A stretch of DNA of 26,608 nt from a virus. Below, piece by piece: positions 14,809 through 21,928 of this stretch (the first letter of the stretch is position 1; each line of letters begins with the position of its first letter). A program made the position numbers and the translations under genes. The notes under the pieces were generated by a model that did no database searches, had not been told where the DNA came from, and saw only the letters and a list, made by a program, of their open reading frames with translations. The stretch is taken from IMG/VR virus record IMGVR_UViG_3300037520_001333, positions 1 through 26,608 of that record; one strand, given 5' to 3'.

Positions 14809-14916
14809 AGACATAAGCGCGCCGACACAAGATCGTGAGCCGGTCGCCCTAGGTGGTAGGGAGCAATTGAGCCGCCCGAGACGTAAGCGCGCCGCCCGCA
14901 TGGGCGTGAGCCGGTC
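14809..14916 (+). repeat. Two copies of a structured leader motif
   Basis: Copies at 14809-14845 and 14879-14916, 70 bases apart. Each has AGACRTAAGCGCGC, then a variable hairpin, then GTGAGCCGGTC. The hairpin is CGA-loop-TCG in copy 1 and CGCCC-GCAT-GGGCG in copy 2: sequence differs but pairing is kept. Copy 1 is also bracketed by CCTAGGG and CCCTAGG. This suggests a tandem structured RNA element in the early leader. Confidence 0.6.
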
Positions 14917-15024
14917 AAGGGTGGCGCTGCACCGGGGGTCATGTGGTCCGGCGGGGATGCGTCCCCGCCTGCACCGGCAGCCTGCCGCATCGCGCGGCGC
15001 GCTGCTGATGCAGAGGATCAGAAC

Positions 15025-15261
15025 ATGGACGGCAAGAAGATCGTTCAAGATATCCGCCACGCTGAACGCTGCCTGAAAGAGGCACGCAAGGCGCTGAGGG
15101 ACGGAAATAGCGAGGCGCTACTTCAACGCCTCTCCCTAGTGGCACAATACGCCGCCCTAGCAGCGCACAACATGCCGGAAGATCAACCGGGCGTGCAAAC
15201 ACTGAGGGAAGCATGGAGCCCGGCCAGCAGGGCATGCGATGAGTCAATGAAATGGAGATAG
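15025..15261 (+). CDS. Small helical protein, unknown
   Basis: 78 residues from ATG 15025 with AGAGGA seven bases upstream. Mostly helical and charged: VQDIRHAERCLKEARKALRD, then EALLQRLSLVAQYAALAAHN. It is the first gene of the rightward module, after the long structured leader. I do not recognise a family. The spacer after it holds a CCAGCC-aga-GGCTGG hairpin. Confidence 0.7.
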   Translation: MDGKKIVQDIRHAERCLKEARKALRDGNSEALLQRLSLVAQYAALAAHNMPEDQPGVQTLREAWSPASRACDESMKWR

Positions 15262-15312
15262 CGGCCAGCCAGAGGCTGGTGCGCCCGGAACCGTAGGACA
15301 ACGGAGGGAAAC

Positions 15313-15507
15313 ATGAACGAAGTGTGCGAGCTATACGTGGAATACCTAACGCCCCCGTCCTACTGGGCAGAAGATTACGAACCTCCCTTCATGGGGGAAC
15401 CCGGCTTCTACGTGTCCTCTAACGGGGACGTGGTTTCCGGGCCGTATGACACGAAGGCAGAGGCAGAGGCGGAACGCCGCTACCTGATCAGCCTCACGGC
15501 GGAATAA
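15313..15507 (+). CDS. Small acidic protein, unknown
   Basis: 64 residues, clear GGAGG five bases before the ATG. It is acidic and aromatic (PPSYWAEDYEPPFMGEPGFY), then a GPYDTKAEAEAERRYL segment in which a Tyr-Asp/Thr turn leads into a helix, as in small phage proteins with a cysteine-free beta-beta-alpha layout. Function unknown. The following spacer has a CGCCC-TGCC-GGGCG hairpin. Confidence 0.72.
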   Translation: MNEVCELYVEYLTPPSYWAEDYEPPFMGEPGFYVSSNGDVVSGPYDTKAEAEAERRYLISLTAE

Positions 15508-15564
15508 CTGGTGCGCCCTGCCGGGCGATATCTGACAGAACAACCCAACAACGGAGAGGCAACC

Positions 15565-15792
15565 ATGTATCAGGCGATTCAGACAAAGTTTCTCGGCCCC
15601 ACCAACTTCCGGGGCGCCCGCGTGAAGGCAACCGCCGACGCTGGCAGCGTTACAGTGTCATGGGATTACGCCCTTGGCATTTACGAAAACCACAAAGCCG
15701 CCGCCGTCGCCCTGGCGAACAAGTACGGGTGGAATACGAACATGCTGGGCGGTTCCCTGCCCGGCAAGGGGTACGCCTTCATCCAAGTCTGA
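15565..15792 (+). CDS. Conserved small phage/plasmid protein (TKFLGPTN family)
   Basis: 75 residues. The start ATG 15565 follows GGAGAGG. The pattern IQTKFLGPTNFRGARVKA, then SVTVSWDYALGIYENHKAAA and ALANKYGW is a widespread but uncharacterised small family on phages, plasmids and islands. Probably a compact alpha/beta fold. It is followed by a terminator-like hairpin before the AAA+ gene. Role unknown. Confidence 0.8.
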   Translation: MYQAIQTKFLGPTNFRGARVKATADAGSVTVSWDYALGIYENHKAAAVALANKYGWNTNMLGGSLPGKGYAFIQV

Positions 15793-15803
15793 CGCCCCGG
15801 CTT

Positions 15804-15826
15804 CCCACCGCCTTTGCGGTGGGTTT
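15804..15826 (+). terminator. Terminator-like hairpin before AAA+ gene
   Basis: A perfect 8-bp stem CCCACCGC (15804-15811) with GCGGTGGG (15816-15823), loop CTTT, followed by TTTCCC. The U tract is only three long, so termination may be partial, lowering AAA+ expression relative to the three small genes. Confidence 0.5.
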
Positions 15827-15873
15827 CCCGGTCGCCAGTGGCGCCGACACTTCAACACCAGAGGAGCATGGAC

Positions 15874-17253
15874 ATGCCTCGCAAGGCACGTTTTGCCACG
15901 CCCGCCGACGCTGAAAGGTGGGCAGTAAACAAGGGCGCCCCGGTTCGCGGATCGGGGCATTCGATCACCAGCGCCACCCGTGGACTGGTGCGCTTTTGGC
16001 TAACCGCGTCTGGCATCCCGTCTGAAAGGGCCGTGCTTTTCAGCGTCGGGCAGATGACCGCCGCATGGCATGACCTCAGCGGCGCCGCCCTGGCAGCACT
16101 GAAGGACGGCAACCCCGTCCCCAGCCCGGTGCCAGCACCCACCCCCACCCCGGCGCGCTTCAAGCCCGAGGACTTCCCCATCCCTGTCAAGAACGAAAAG
16201 GACACTGCACCCGTGAACACGAACGATCACGCCGCCGCCCTCGACGCCCTCAAGCGTATCCTGGCGCCGGATGCCACCCCGCTGGATGAAAACGCGGTGG
16301 TCGAGATTGTCACCCGACGCATGGGCGACACGGTGAAGGCTGCCGTGAACGACGCCGCCGACAAGGCCCGGATGGACCTCTCCGACCTACTTGAGGAAGC
16401 GCGCTCTATCGTGAACGGCGCGCCCCGCGTGCTGCGGATCGAGGTGGCCGGGCGTATTAAGGAAATGCCCGCCACGCCCCGGCATTGCATGTTCGACACC
16501 TTCCTGGCGATGGTTATCGCCAGCCGGTTGACGGGTGGGCAGATGCCTATGCTGGTCGGCCCGGCGGCTGGTGGCAAAACCACCGCCTGCGAGCAAGTCG
16601 CAACGGCCCTGGGCCTGCCCTTCTATTCGGACGGCGCCTTGACCGGGAAGCATGAACTGACCGGCTATAAGGACGGCGCCGGGCAGTATCATACCACCCC
16701 CTTCCGCCAAGCGTTCGAGCATGGCGGCGTCTACCTCATGGACGAATTGGATCGGTCGGACCCTAGCGTTCCGCTGACCCTCAATTCTGCCCTCGCAAAC
16801 GGGTTCATGTCTTTCCCCGACCGGGCCGAGCCGGTGCGTCGTCATCCGGACTTTGTCCCCATCGTCGCGGCCAACACCTTCGGGCGGGGCGCCGATCGGA
16901 TTTATGTCGGCGCGAACCAACTGGACGGCGCGACCATTGACCGCACGGCCCCGCTGGTTTGGGATTATGACGAAGTGCTTGAGCGCGCCCTTGCTGGTGA
17001 TGACGCCTGGGTGGCTTACGTCCAGGCCGCGCGCAACGCCGCCTTCAAGCACAAAATCCGCCACATCATCAGCCCTCGCGCGAGCATTGGCGGCGCGAAC
17101 CTTCGGCGGGTTGGGCTGCCCTTCGATGTGGTGGCCGAGGCTTCCATCTGGAAGGGCCTCGACACTGAGCAGCGTGCCCGCATCATCGCGGATATCCCCG
17201 ACAACGTGACGCGCCGGGCTCAGGCAGCCCGCGTGATCCTGGCAGCGGAATAA
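15874..17253 (+). CDS. MoxR/CobS-like AAA+ ATPase
   Basis: 459 residues from ATG 15874, nine bases after AGAGGAG (ATG 15868 is too close to it). An N-terminal domain (about 1-75) and a Pro-rich linker (PVPSPVPAPTPTP) precede a helical stretch and the AAA+ core: Walker A GPAAGGKTT (229-237), Walker B VYLMDELD with D290/E291, sensor 1 N334 (AANTFGRG), an Arg-finger region with LDGATIDR, and SPRA sensor 2. This is the MoxR/CobS clade, whose hexamers remodel partners, often through a VWA-type protein. The gene five bases downstream is the likely partner. Confidence 0.87.
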   Translation: MPRKARFATPADAERWAVNKGAPVRGSGHSITSATRGLVRFWLTASGIPSERAVLFSVGQMTAAWHDLSGAALAALKDGNPVPSPVPAPTPTPARFKPEDFPIPVKNEKDTAPVNTNDHAAALDALKRILAPDATPLDENAVVEIVTRRMGDTVKAAVNDAADKARMDLSDLLEEARSIVNGAPRVLRIEVAGRIKEMPATPRHCMFDTFLAMVIASRLTGGQMPMLVGPAAGGKTTACEQVATALGLPFYSDGALTGKHELTGYKDGAGQYHTTPFRQAFEHGGVYLMDELDRSDPSVPLTLNSALANGFMSFPDRAEPVRRHPDFVPIVAANTFGRGADRIYVGANQLDGATIDRTAPLVWDYDEVLERALAGDDAWVAYVQAARNAAFKHKIRHIISPRASIGGANLRRVGLPFDVVAEASIWKGLDTEQRARIIADIPDNVTRRAQAARVILAAE

Positions 17254-17258
17254 AAGAC

Positions 17259-18173
17259 ATGCGCGACCTTCGATCCCTCCCGACCGACCCCAACCGGGCG
17301 CAATTCGCGCCCTACCTTCCCGCCTTTCATGAGGCGGCGAAAAGCGTCGCCTCCATTCACTTCGACACGATGGCAGAACTAATGGAGTACGTGCCCCCGA
17401 ATGATCCTCGCGGGGACCGACACTGCGGATCGGCATGGTCGGGCGGCAAAGAGTTCTGCGGCACGAGAAACATGGTCGAGGCGCTGAAATACGCCCGAGA
17501 CGGGTGGGAGGAGGGCGCCGAGCGCGCCCGACCCCTGCTGGACAAGATCAAGACGGCCCGCCCCGTCCGCAGGGCGCTGGTCAAGTGGAGTGTGGCCGGG
17601 GCGATCCCGAGTGTGCCCCGCTATCTGTCGGGCGACCCCATGCACATGCGGACTGTCGGCATGACCGCCAGCAGCAGGCAGCCGGTCATCACCCTGGTCG
17701 CCAACTGGTCCACCCCGGCGCACGTTAGCTCCCGCGTGTTCGAGTGCAGCGCCGTGGCTGCTGCTGCCATCTGCGACCGGCTGGAAGATGCAGGCTACCG
17801 CGTGGAGATTATTGCCGGACGGCGATGCTCTAGCGATACCGGCGGGCAGAAGGGGCACGTCGCGGATATGTTCGCTCGCCTCAAGGCAGCCGAGGATGCG
17901 ATGGACCTCGCGCGCATGGCCTTTGGTCTGGGGCATCCCTCTGCCCTGCGGCGCCTGTCTTTTGCGATTGCCTCCATCCATCCGGGCTTTCGGGCAGCAA
18001 CCGAATACGGACAGGGGTATGCGTCGGACTTCGGGGAACTGGAGATGCCGCCCGGCACATACTTCCTGCCTGCCAACAAGAACGTCGCAAGCGAGTGCGG
18101 CGTCGATCCCATGAAGTCTTTCGACTACGTGCTGGCATCCCTCATCAAGCAGGGTTGCCCCGGTCTGGAATGA
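17259..18173 (+). CDS. Putative partner protein of the AAA+ ATPase (DUF7192-like)
   Basis: 304 residues. It starts five bases after the AAA+ stop. Residues 60-97 (WSGGKEF, then EALKYARDGWEEGAER) and 110-130 (KWSVAGAIPSVPRYLSGDP) followed by strand-helix-strand (VITLVANWSTPA; CDRLEDAGYRVEIIAG) resemble uncharacterised phage proteins encoded beside CobS/MoxR ATPases, which I associate with DUF7192; they may be distant VWA analogues. No MIDAS motif (DxSxS) is visible. The last third is also conserved-looking (SDFGELEMPPGTYFLPAN). Function unknown; complex formation with the ATPase is inferred from synteny. Confidence 0.7.
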   Translation: MRDLRSLPTDPNRAQFAPYLPAFHEAAKSVASIHFDTMAELMEYVPPNDPRGDRHCGSAWSGGKEFCGTRNMVEALKYARDGWEEGAERARPLLDKIKTARPVRRALVKWSVAGAIPSVPRYLSGDPMHMRTVGMTASSRQPVITLVANWSTPAHVSSRVFECSAVAAAAICDRLEDAGYRVEIIAGRRCSSDTGGQKGHVADMFARLKAAEDAMDLARMAFGLGHPSALRRLSFAIASIHPGFRAATEYGQGYASDFGELEMPPGTYFLPANKNVASECGVDPMKSFDYVLASLIKQGCPGLE

Positions 18174-18200
18174 GGGGAGGGGGCTAACGCCCCTTCCTTT
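18174..18200 (+). terminator. Weak intrinsic terminator after the AAA+ pair
   Basis: GGGGAGGGGGC (18174-18184), loop TAAC, GCCCCTTCCTT (18189-18199). The stem is 11 bp including G-U wobbles and runs into TTTC. It begins immediately after the stop codon and would partly isolate the AAA+ pair from the downstream genes. Confidence 0.5.
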
Positions 18201-18234
18201 CAGAACAATTAGACGACGCAAAGGATACTAGACC

Positions 18235-18627
18235 ATGCTTTTCTTCTGCCCCCTCGACAACATCAGCAAGCCCTCGCGCACCACCCTGGCCGAGCAGCAA
18301 GCCGCCATCGCCCTGGACGGAACCCGCAAGCGCCAGGGGCTATGCGTCGAGGCGCCCAACGCCAAGGCCGCGACCGATACAGTCACCGCGTACCTTCTGG
18401 ATTGCATCCGCTCCGGGCAGGAAACCTACCGCCCGACCGTCGAGATAGAGGACATGGACGGCGTGCCTGTCGCCACCCTTATGGACGGTGCCCCTACCCC
18501 TACCCCTGCCGAGACAGCAGGCATCAATGCCCTGGTCGCCAGGGCCAAGGGCAACAAGCCGAAGCCGCCTGCCAACGACACGCTTGTGGGCAGCACCCCT
18601 GCCGCACCCGCAACAGATAACTATTGA
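18235..18627 (+). CDS. Unknown protein with Pro/Ala-rich tail
   Basis: 130 residues, start ATG 18235 with AAAGGA nine bases upstream. An N-terminal globular part (AIALDGTRKRQGLCVEAPNA, then VTAYLLDCIRSGQETYRPTV) is followed by a disordered Pro/Thr/Ala tail (from about residue 82). No family recognised. Its TGA stop overlaps the -35 box of the promoter for the MarR-like gene. Confidence 0.68.
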   Translation: MLFFCPLDNISKPSRTTLAEQQAAIALDGTRKRQGLCVEAPNAKAATDTVTAYLLDCIRSGQETYRPTVEIEDMDGVPVATLMDGAPTPTPAETAGINALVARAKGNKPKPPANDTLVGSTPAAPATDNY

Positions 18628-18651
18628 CACACATCAGCGCACCGATAGAAT
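18624..18651 (+). promoter_or_regulatory. Near-consensus sigma70 promoter
   Basis: TTGACA (18624-18629, six of six), 16-base spacer, TAGAAT (18646-18651, five of six). It lies in the 54-base gap before the MarR-like gene, with its -35 overlapping the upstream stop codon. It is the best bacterial-type promoter in the window and should drive the small-gene train from 18682 onward using host RNA polymerase. Confidence 0.8.
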
Positions 18652-18681
18652 GCACCCACAACAGAACGAAAGGACAGCACC

Positions 18682-18984
18682 ATGACCAAGCCCGCCATCG
18701 AACAGTCCAACAAGGTGACCATCCCGGATGATGTTCTGCCCCTCCTGCGGTGGGCAAACGCCGACCAACTGACATGCAGGCAGGCCGCGATCCTGCGGAT
18801 GATCGAACACAACCCCGGCTGCACCGTTGGTGCCATCGCTCATGTGCTGAAGGTGCCGAAGCCTGCCGTCACGCGAGCCGCCGATAAGCTCAGTGACTGG
18901 AACCTTATCCACCGAAGGGTGGAACCCGCCGACCTCCGTCTGGTTCAGCTTTGGCCCGGTCGCGGCAAGGGACGCCGCAAGTAA
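18682..18984 (+). CDS. MarR-like winged-helix regulator
   Basis: 100 residues. Start ATG 18682 with AAAGGA seven bases upstream. Residues 29-92 show the MarR fold: LTCRQAAILRMIEHNPGCTV, a helix-turn-helix (GAIAHVLKVPKPAVTRAADKL) and a beta wing (NLIHRRVEPADLRLVQLWPG). It has a basic tail (GRGKGRRK). First gene behind the strong promoter at 18624-18651, so autoregulation is likely. It may control the small-gene operon downstream. Confidence 0.82.
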   Translation: MTKPAIEQSNKVTIPDDVLPLLRWANADQLTCRQAAILRMIEHNPGCTVGAIAHVLKVPKPAVTRAADKLSDWNLIHRRVEPADLRLVQLWPGRGKGRRK

Positions 18985-19064
18985 AGGACAGACCCTCCCA
19001 CCTGCGTCACCCTCCGGGGTGGCGCATAGGGAAGGCCCGGCCTTCTGTCTGGAAAGGGAAACCC

Positions 19065-19289
19065 ATGAAAGAAAAGAGCGATCCTTTAGAGACACGGTAT
19101 CAGCACCGCATCGAGGGCCTTGAGAAGGAGGTTGAGGACTGGAAGTGGCAGAGCAGCCGCTTGCTCGCCGCCCTGATCCTGATCGGGGACTTCCCCAACC
19201 AACGCCAGAACAAAGACCTTACCTTCAGTGAGGCCGTCGATGCGATGGCCGAGCTTGCGCTTAGTGCTGCCCGCAACGCCAGAGTTTGA
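19065..19289 (+). CDS. Small coiled-coil protein
   Basis: 74 residues from ATG 19065 behind AAAGGG. It is helical: ETRYQHRIEGLEKEVEDWKW, a short hydrophobic stretch (SSRLLAALILIGDF), then an acidic amphipathic helix. Unknown function. The preceding spacer contains two short GC hairpins. It ends ten bases before the next ATG. Confidence 0.65.
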   Translation: MKEKSDPLETRYQHRIEGLEKEVEDWKWQSSRLLAALILIGDFPNQRQNKDLTFSEAVDAMAELALSAARNARV

Positions 19290-19299
19290 GGAGCAACCC

Positions 19300-19611
19300 A
19301 TGCTGAAAGCACCAGCCCGGAATGAGTTCGCCGCCGAGGTAGAGGAGGGGCCGATCCTCGTCACGCCCGGCGTTGTGGACAGCTTCAAGCCTTGGGAGGT
19401 GAAGCGCGCCCTGGAGCGGCACCTCTCCCTCGACTGGTCCGACATGGACGAAGAGGATCAAGCCGTGAACCTTATCGCCGCAATGGAAGGGGGCAGGCGC
19501 GTGTTCTCTGCCTATCGCGTGCGAGCCAAGGCCGACGAGCGGTGCGACCTTTGGATTATCACCGAGGCCGACCGCAGCAGCACCACCATCCTGACCCCGG
19601 ACGAATACTGA
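19300..19611 (+). CDS. Conserved small phage/plasmid protein (WIITEADRS type)
   Basis: 103 residues from ATG 19300 after GAGGAG. The pattern DWSDMDEEDQAVN, then GGRRVFSAYRV and LWIITEADRSSTTILTPDEY belongs to a small alpha/beta family frequent on plasmids and phages, sometimes misannotated as restriction-modification related. No catalytic residues are evident. The stop shares a base with the next start (TGATG). Confidence 0.75.
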   Translation: MLKAPARNEFAAEVEEGPILVTPGVVDSFKPWEVKRALERHLSLDWSDMDEEDQAVNLIAAMEGGRRVFSAYRVRAKADERCDLWIITEADRSSTTILTPDEY

Positions 19612-19688
19612 TGCGCGCCGAACGCCTTACGAATGTGTGCTTCGTGCTGGCAATGGTGCTGGCATTCGTGCTAATCTTCACACCATAA
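19611..19688 (+). CDS. 25-residue membrane microprotein
   Basis: Translationally coupled to the gene upstream through TGATG. After MRAERLTN, residues 9-23 (VCFVLAMVLAFVLIF) form one membrane helix. Charged N-terminus inside, hydrophobic C-terminus. Very short but plausible, since a similar coupled microprotein occurs at 20321. Function unknown. Confidence 0.5.
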   Translation: MRAERLTNVCFVLAMVLAFVLIFTP

Positions 19689-19707
19689 AAGACAGGAGAG
19701 ATACCAA

Positions 19708-20016
19708 ATGTCCGACGAAAAAGAGATGATTAGCGATGGCGAAATGGCCCAGATCATCGAGATGAGCGAACACATCAAGGCTGCGGTTCTTGGTCTCGCC
19801 GTTCTCAATGGCGCCAAGCCGTCCCGGATGCTGGCTGCGGTTGTTGTGGCAGCCACCGAACTGAACTTCGATCACACCAAGCCCGGCCACGAGGAGTGGT
19901 CCCTTGAGCAGATGATTGACGGCATCCGAGCCATGCACGCCGACTTGATGGAGGCGAAAAAAGAGCGGGACATTGCCGAGGCAAACGAGGCCCGCGAACG
20001 GGGCACGATCCAGTGA
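19708..20016 (+). CDS. Unknown protein, paralog of the next gene
   Basis: 102 residues with AGGAGA upstream. It shares an order of motifs with 20028-20324: a central hydrophobic helix (MLAAVVVAATELNF), HTKPGHEE, then IDGIRAMHADLMEA and a charged tail ending RGTIQ. The core is an all-helical small domain with one hydrophobic segment that is probably buried rather than membrane. The pair arose by tandem duplication. Function unknown. Confidence 0.75.
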   Translation: MSDEKEMISDGEMAQIIEMSEHIKAAVLGLAVLNGAKPSRMLAAVVVAATELNFDHTKPGHEEWSLEQMIDGIRAMHADLMEAKKERDIAEANEARERGTIQ

Positions 20017-20027
20017 AGGGGATTAAC

Positions 20028-20324
20028 ATGGAAGAATTAGACGAGCGCACCATTGGCCTTGTCCGACATATGTCGGGGGCCTTCGGGGACTTTGCCGAGT
20101 TCATGGCGATCAAGAACAACGCCAACCCCCGTGTCCTTATTGCTGCGGTCGCCCTGACCCTGACTGAACTGAGCTTCAAGCATTCCAAGCCGGGTCAGGA
20201 AGAGGACGCGATTGAGACAGCGATCAATGGCATCCGGGTGATGCATCAAGACCTGATGGAAGAGCAGCAGGGTGACGCAATGGCTGAGGCTGAGGAAGCC
20301 AAGGCCAGGGGCAGCATGCAATGA
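20028..20324 (+). CDS. Unknown protein, paralog of the previous gene
   Basis: 98 residues from ATG 20028 with AGGGGA six bases upstream; a GTG at 20013 is less well placed. Motifs matching the neighbour: VLIAAVALTLTELSF, HSKPGQEE, INGIRVMHQDLMEE, tail ending RGSMQ. Its TGA overlaps the ATG of a membrane microprotein. Function unknown. Confidence 0.75.
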   Translation: MEELDERTIGLVRHMSGAFGDFAEFMAIKNNANPRVLIAAVALTLTELSFKHSKPGQEEDAIETAINGIRVMHQDLMEEQQGDAMAEAEEAKARGSMQ

Positions 20325-20407
20325 GTGAGAAGCAAACCATCCTCGTGGTTGCCATCGCCATGCTGGCCGTGATGGTCGGATACGTCATCGCAGGGGCAGT
20401 GCAATGA
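20321..20407 (+). CDS. 28-residue membrane microprotein
   Basis: The ATG overlaps the upstream stop and its TGA overlaps the next ATG, both as ATGA. After MSEKQT, residues 7-26 (ILVVAIAMLAVMVGYVIAGA) form one membrane helix. Double 4-base overlaps in frame with its neighbours argue that it is translated. Function unknown. Confidence 0.6.
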   Translation: MSEKQTILVVAIAMLAVMVGYVIAGAVQ

Positions 20408-20724
20408 CCGGCGCATGGGATGGATACCCTAAGAACCGCAAGCAGAGTGGATGGCACTGGCTGGCCGATGAAAGGGGTCCAGAACCGGATTACTGGATCG
20501 CAGACTTGCAGGGTTGGCGATATGTCGGACTGCCCGAGCGCGCAAAGGTTCGTGCGGCTGGCTACCTTGGTCCCTGCCACAGCCCGAGTGAGGTTGCTGC
20601 AATCAAGACCGAGCGCGACAAGCTAAGGGATGCGCTGGATGGCGTGATGAACTCGCACGGCGAGCAACTTCACGATGCCTTTTCCGTCGCCCGCACTGCA
20701 CTCGGGGAGACAGGCAGTGACTGA
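20404..20724 (+). CDS. Array gene 1: aromatic N-terminal domain plus coil
   Basis: 106 residues. The N-terminal half is a Trp/Tyr-rich segment (SGWHWLADERGPEPDYWIAD, then GWRYVGLPERA). The second half has TERDKLRDALDGV and ends VARTALGETGSD, the array's shared coil and tail. First of eight tandem genes with related coil motifs. It overlaps the next gene by 8 bases. Function unknown. Confidence 0.72.
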   Translation: MTGAWDGYPKNRKQSGWHWLADERGPEPDYWIADLQGWRYVGLPERAKVRAAGYLGPCHSPSEVAAIKTERDKLRDALDGVMNSHGEQLHDAFSVARTALGETGSD

Positions 20725-20926
20725 TATCGTGGAGCGGTTGCGTGTTCATGCGTGGAGAAGCGACGGATGGACTCGGCAGGATGCTGCCGAAGCTGCCGAC
20801 GAGATCGAGCGGCTACGGAACGGCATCCGCCATGCACTGTCCGAGATTGAGGACGGAGGACCAAAGGCGCTGAAGTACGCCGCTCAAGAGCTTCGTATCG
20901 CACTCGGGGAGACAAGCAGTGACTGA
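20717..20926 (+). CDS. Array gene 2: MTDIV-type coiled-coil protein
   Basis: 69 residues from GTG 20717, inside the end of gene 1, with GGGGAG in that gene's ALGE codons as ribosome site. MTDIVERLR, then AADEIERLRNGIRHALSEIE, ending LRIALGETSSD. Small charged helical proteins of this type are common in phages of Proteobacteria, without known role. Confidence 0.72.
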   Translation: MTDIVERLRVHAWRSDGWTRQDAAEAADEIERLRNGIRHALSEIEDGGPKALKYAAQELRIALGETSSD

Positions 20927-21167
20927 TATCGTGGACCGACTGCGGCTGACCAACGCAGACTTTCTCCATGAAGAAGCTGCCGACGAGATAGAGCGGCTGA
21001 GGAATGCACTCCGGGAGATCGCTGAAGGTGGCGTCCAAATACCACTAGACGAGGAAGGAGAAGGGCCGAACTGGCCGATGCACATATACGCAATGAAGTG
21101 GGCCAGCTTTTCCGGAGAGTTGCAGAACATCGCGCGCATCGCGCTCAAGGAATCAGACCGTGACTGA
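20919..21167 (+). CDS. Array gene 3: MTDIV-type coiled-coil protein
   Basis: 82 residues from GTG 20919 (8-base overlap). MTDIVDRLR, then EEAADEIERLRNALREIAEG, a central insert (EEGEGPNWPMHIYAMKWASF) and the tail ARIALKESDRD. Close paralog of gene 2 at both protein and DNA level in its first 15 codons. Confidence 0.73.
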   Translation: MTDIVDRLRLTNADFLHEEAADEIERLRNALREIAEGGVQIPLDEEGEGPNWPMHIYAMKWASFSGELQNIARIALKESDRD

Positions 21168-21714
21168 TATCGTGAAGCGACTGCGATCCTTCGATGTGTT
21201 CAGCGCACCGATGGAAATTAACGGCATCATGGTTAGCCCGGTGGCGCTGATGGCAGCGGACGAGATCGTGCGGCTCAGGGAAGAGAGAGACGCGGCACGC
21301 GCCCAGGCCGCGAACGCCGACGCCCAATGCGAACGCGACGCCGAACGGGCCGAGCGCGCTGAGGCCGAGCGCGACCAACTCAAGACGGCGGCAGGGATAG
21401 ACGAGTGGTGCAAGCAGTTCGAGCGCGCCAACATAACCCTGAATGAGAAGCTGTTCGCCCTGCACGAGAGTCTTGAAAAGACAGAGGCGGAACGCGACCG
21501 ACTGCTGGAGAGCGTCAAGCTTCTGGATGCCCTTTGGCATGAGTATCACGATGCCTGTGCCTCACAGTTGGAAGATAACGAACGCCTAAAGGGCGCGCTC
21601 TTGCAGATCGCCAGCAGTGGAGTGAATGGGGAAAGCCTGAACCTCAGCCGGATCGGACATGCTGGCTGCATCAACGTGGCCAAGGATGCACTCAAGGAGA
21701 ACGAACATGACTGA
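21160..21714 (+). CDS. Array gene 4: long coiled-coil protein
   Basis: 184 residues from GTG 21160. MTDIVKRLR and AADEIVRLREERDAARAQ open a long coil with repeated AEAERDQL/AEAERDRLL units (about residues 45-130), then ERLKGALLQIASS and AKDALKENEHD. It looks like an expanded version of genes 2 and 3, perhaps grown by internal duplication. Probably an elongated oligomer. Function unknown. Confidence 0.75.
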   Translation: MTDIVKRLRSFDVFSAPMEINGIMVSPVALMAADEIVRLREERDAARAQAANADAQCERDAERAERAEAERDQLKTAAGIDEWCKQFERANITLNEKLFALHESLEKTEAERDRLLESVKLLDALWHEYHDACASQLEDNERLKGALLQIASSGVNGESLNLSRIGHAGCINVAKDALKENEHD

Positions 21715-21928
21715 GATGGACACCCTTACTCTGGTGCGATGGAGGTTGGCTGAAGGCCGCACCATTGCAGACGCCGACGTGCATAAGCTGGTGGCTCAGA
21801 TCGACAGAATGACGGATGCGCTGAAGAAGATCGGCGGCATCACCATGAGCATGTGCCTCAACTACAAAGACATGGCCGAGACGCAACGGGATATCGCCCG
21901 TGCCGCACTCAAGGAGAACGATCAATGA
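21707..21928 (+). CDS. Array gene 5: small helical protein
   Basis: 73 residues from ATG 21707 (8-base overlap with gene 4, ribosome site AAGGAG in its LKE codons). MTEMDTLTLVRWRLAEGRTI, then VAQIDRMTDALKKIGG, ending ARAALKENDQ. Central Met/Cys-rich part (TMSMCLNYKDMAE). Same coil and tail scheme as its neighbours. Confidence 0.72.
   Translation: MTEMDTLTLVRWRLAEGRTIADADVHKLVAQIDRMTDALKKIGGITMSMCLNYKDMAETQRDIARAALKENDQ

Larger units (their letters stand above)
14317..15024. promoter_or_regulatory. Divergent control region
   Basis: 708 bases between the leftward terS and the first rightward gene. From left to right: terS upstream DNA without a clear promoter, three phased 10-mers (14464-14513), an AT-rich stretch (14526-14557), a rightward sigma70-like promoter (14558-14586), then about 430 bases of untranslated leader with hairpins and two copies of a structured repeat. 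No frame in it looks coding. Confidence 0.75.

Noticed and set aside
16387-17436. Minus-strand open frame of 349 codons
   Set aside because: Antisense of the AAA+ gene; typical GC-bias shadow spanning two real plus-strand genes.
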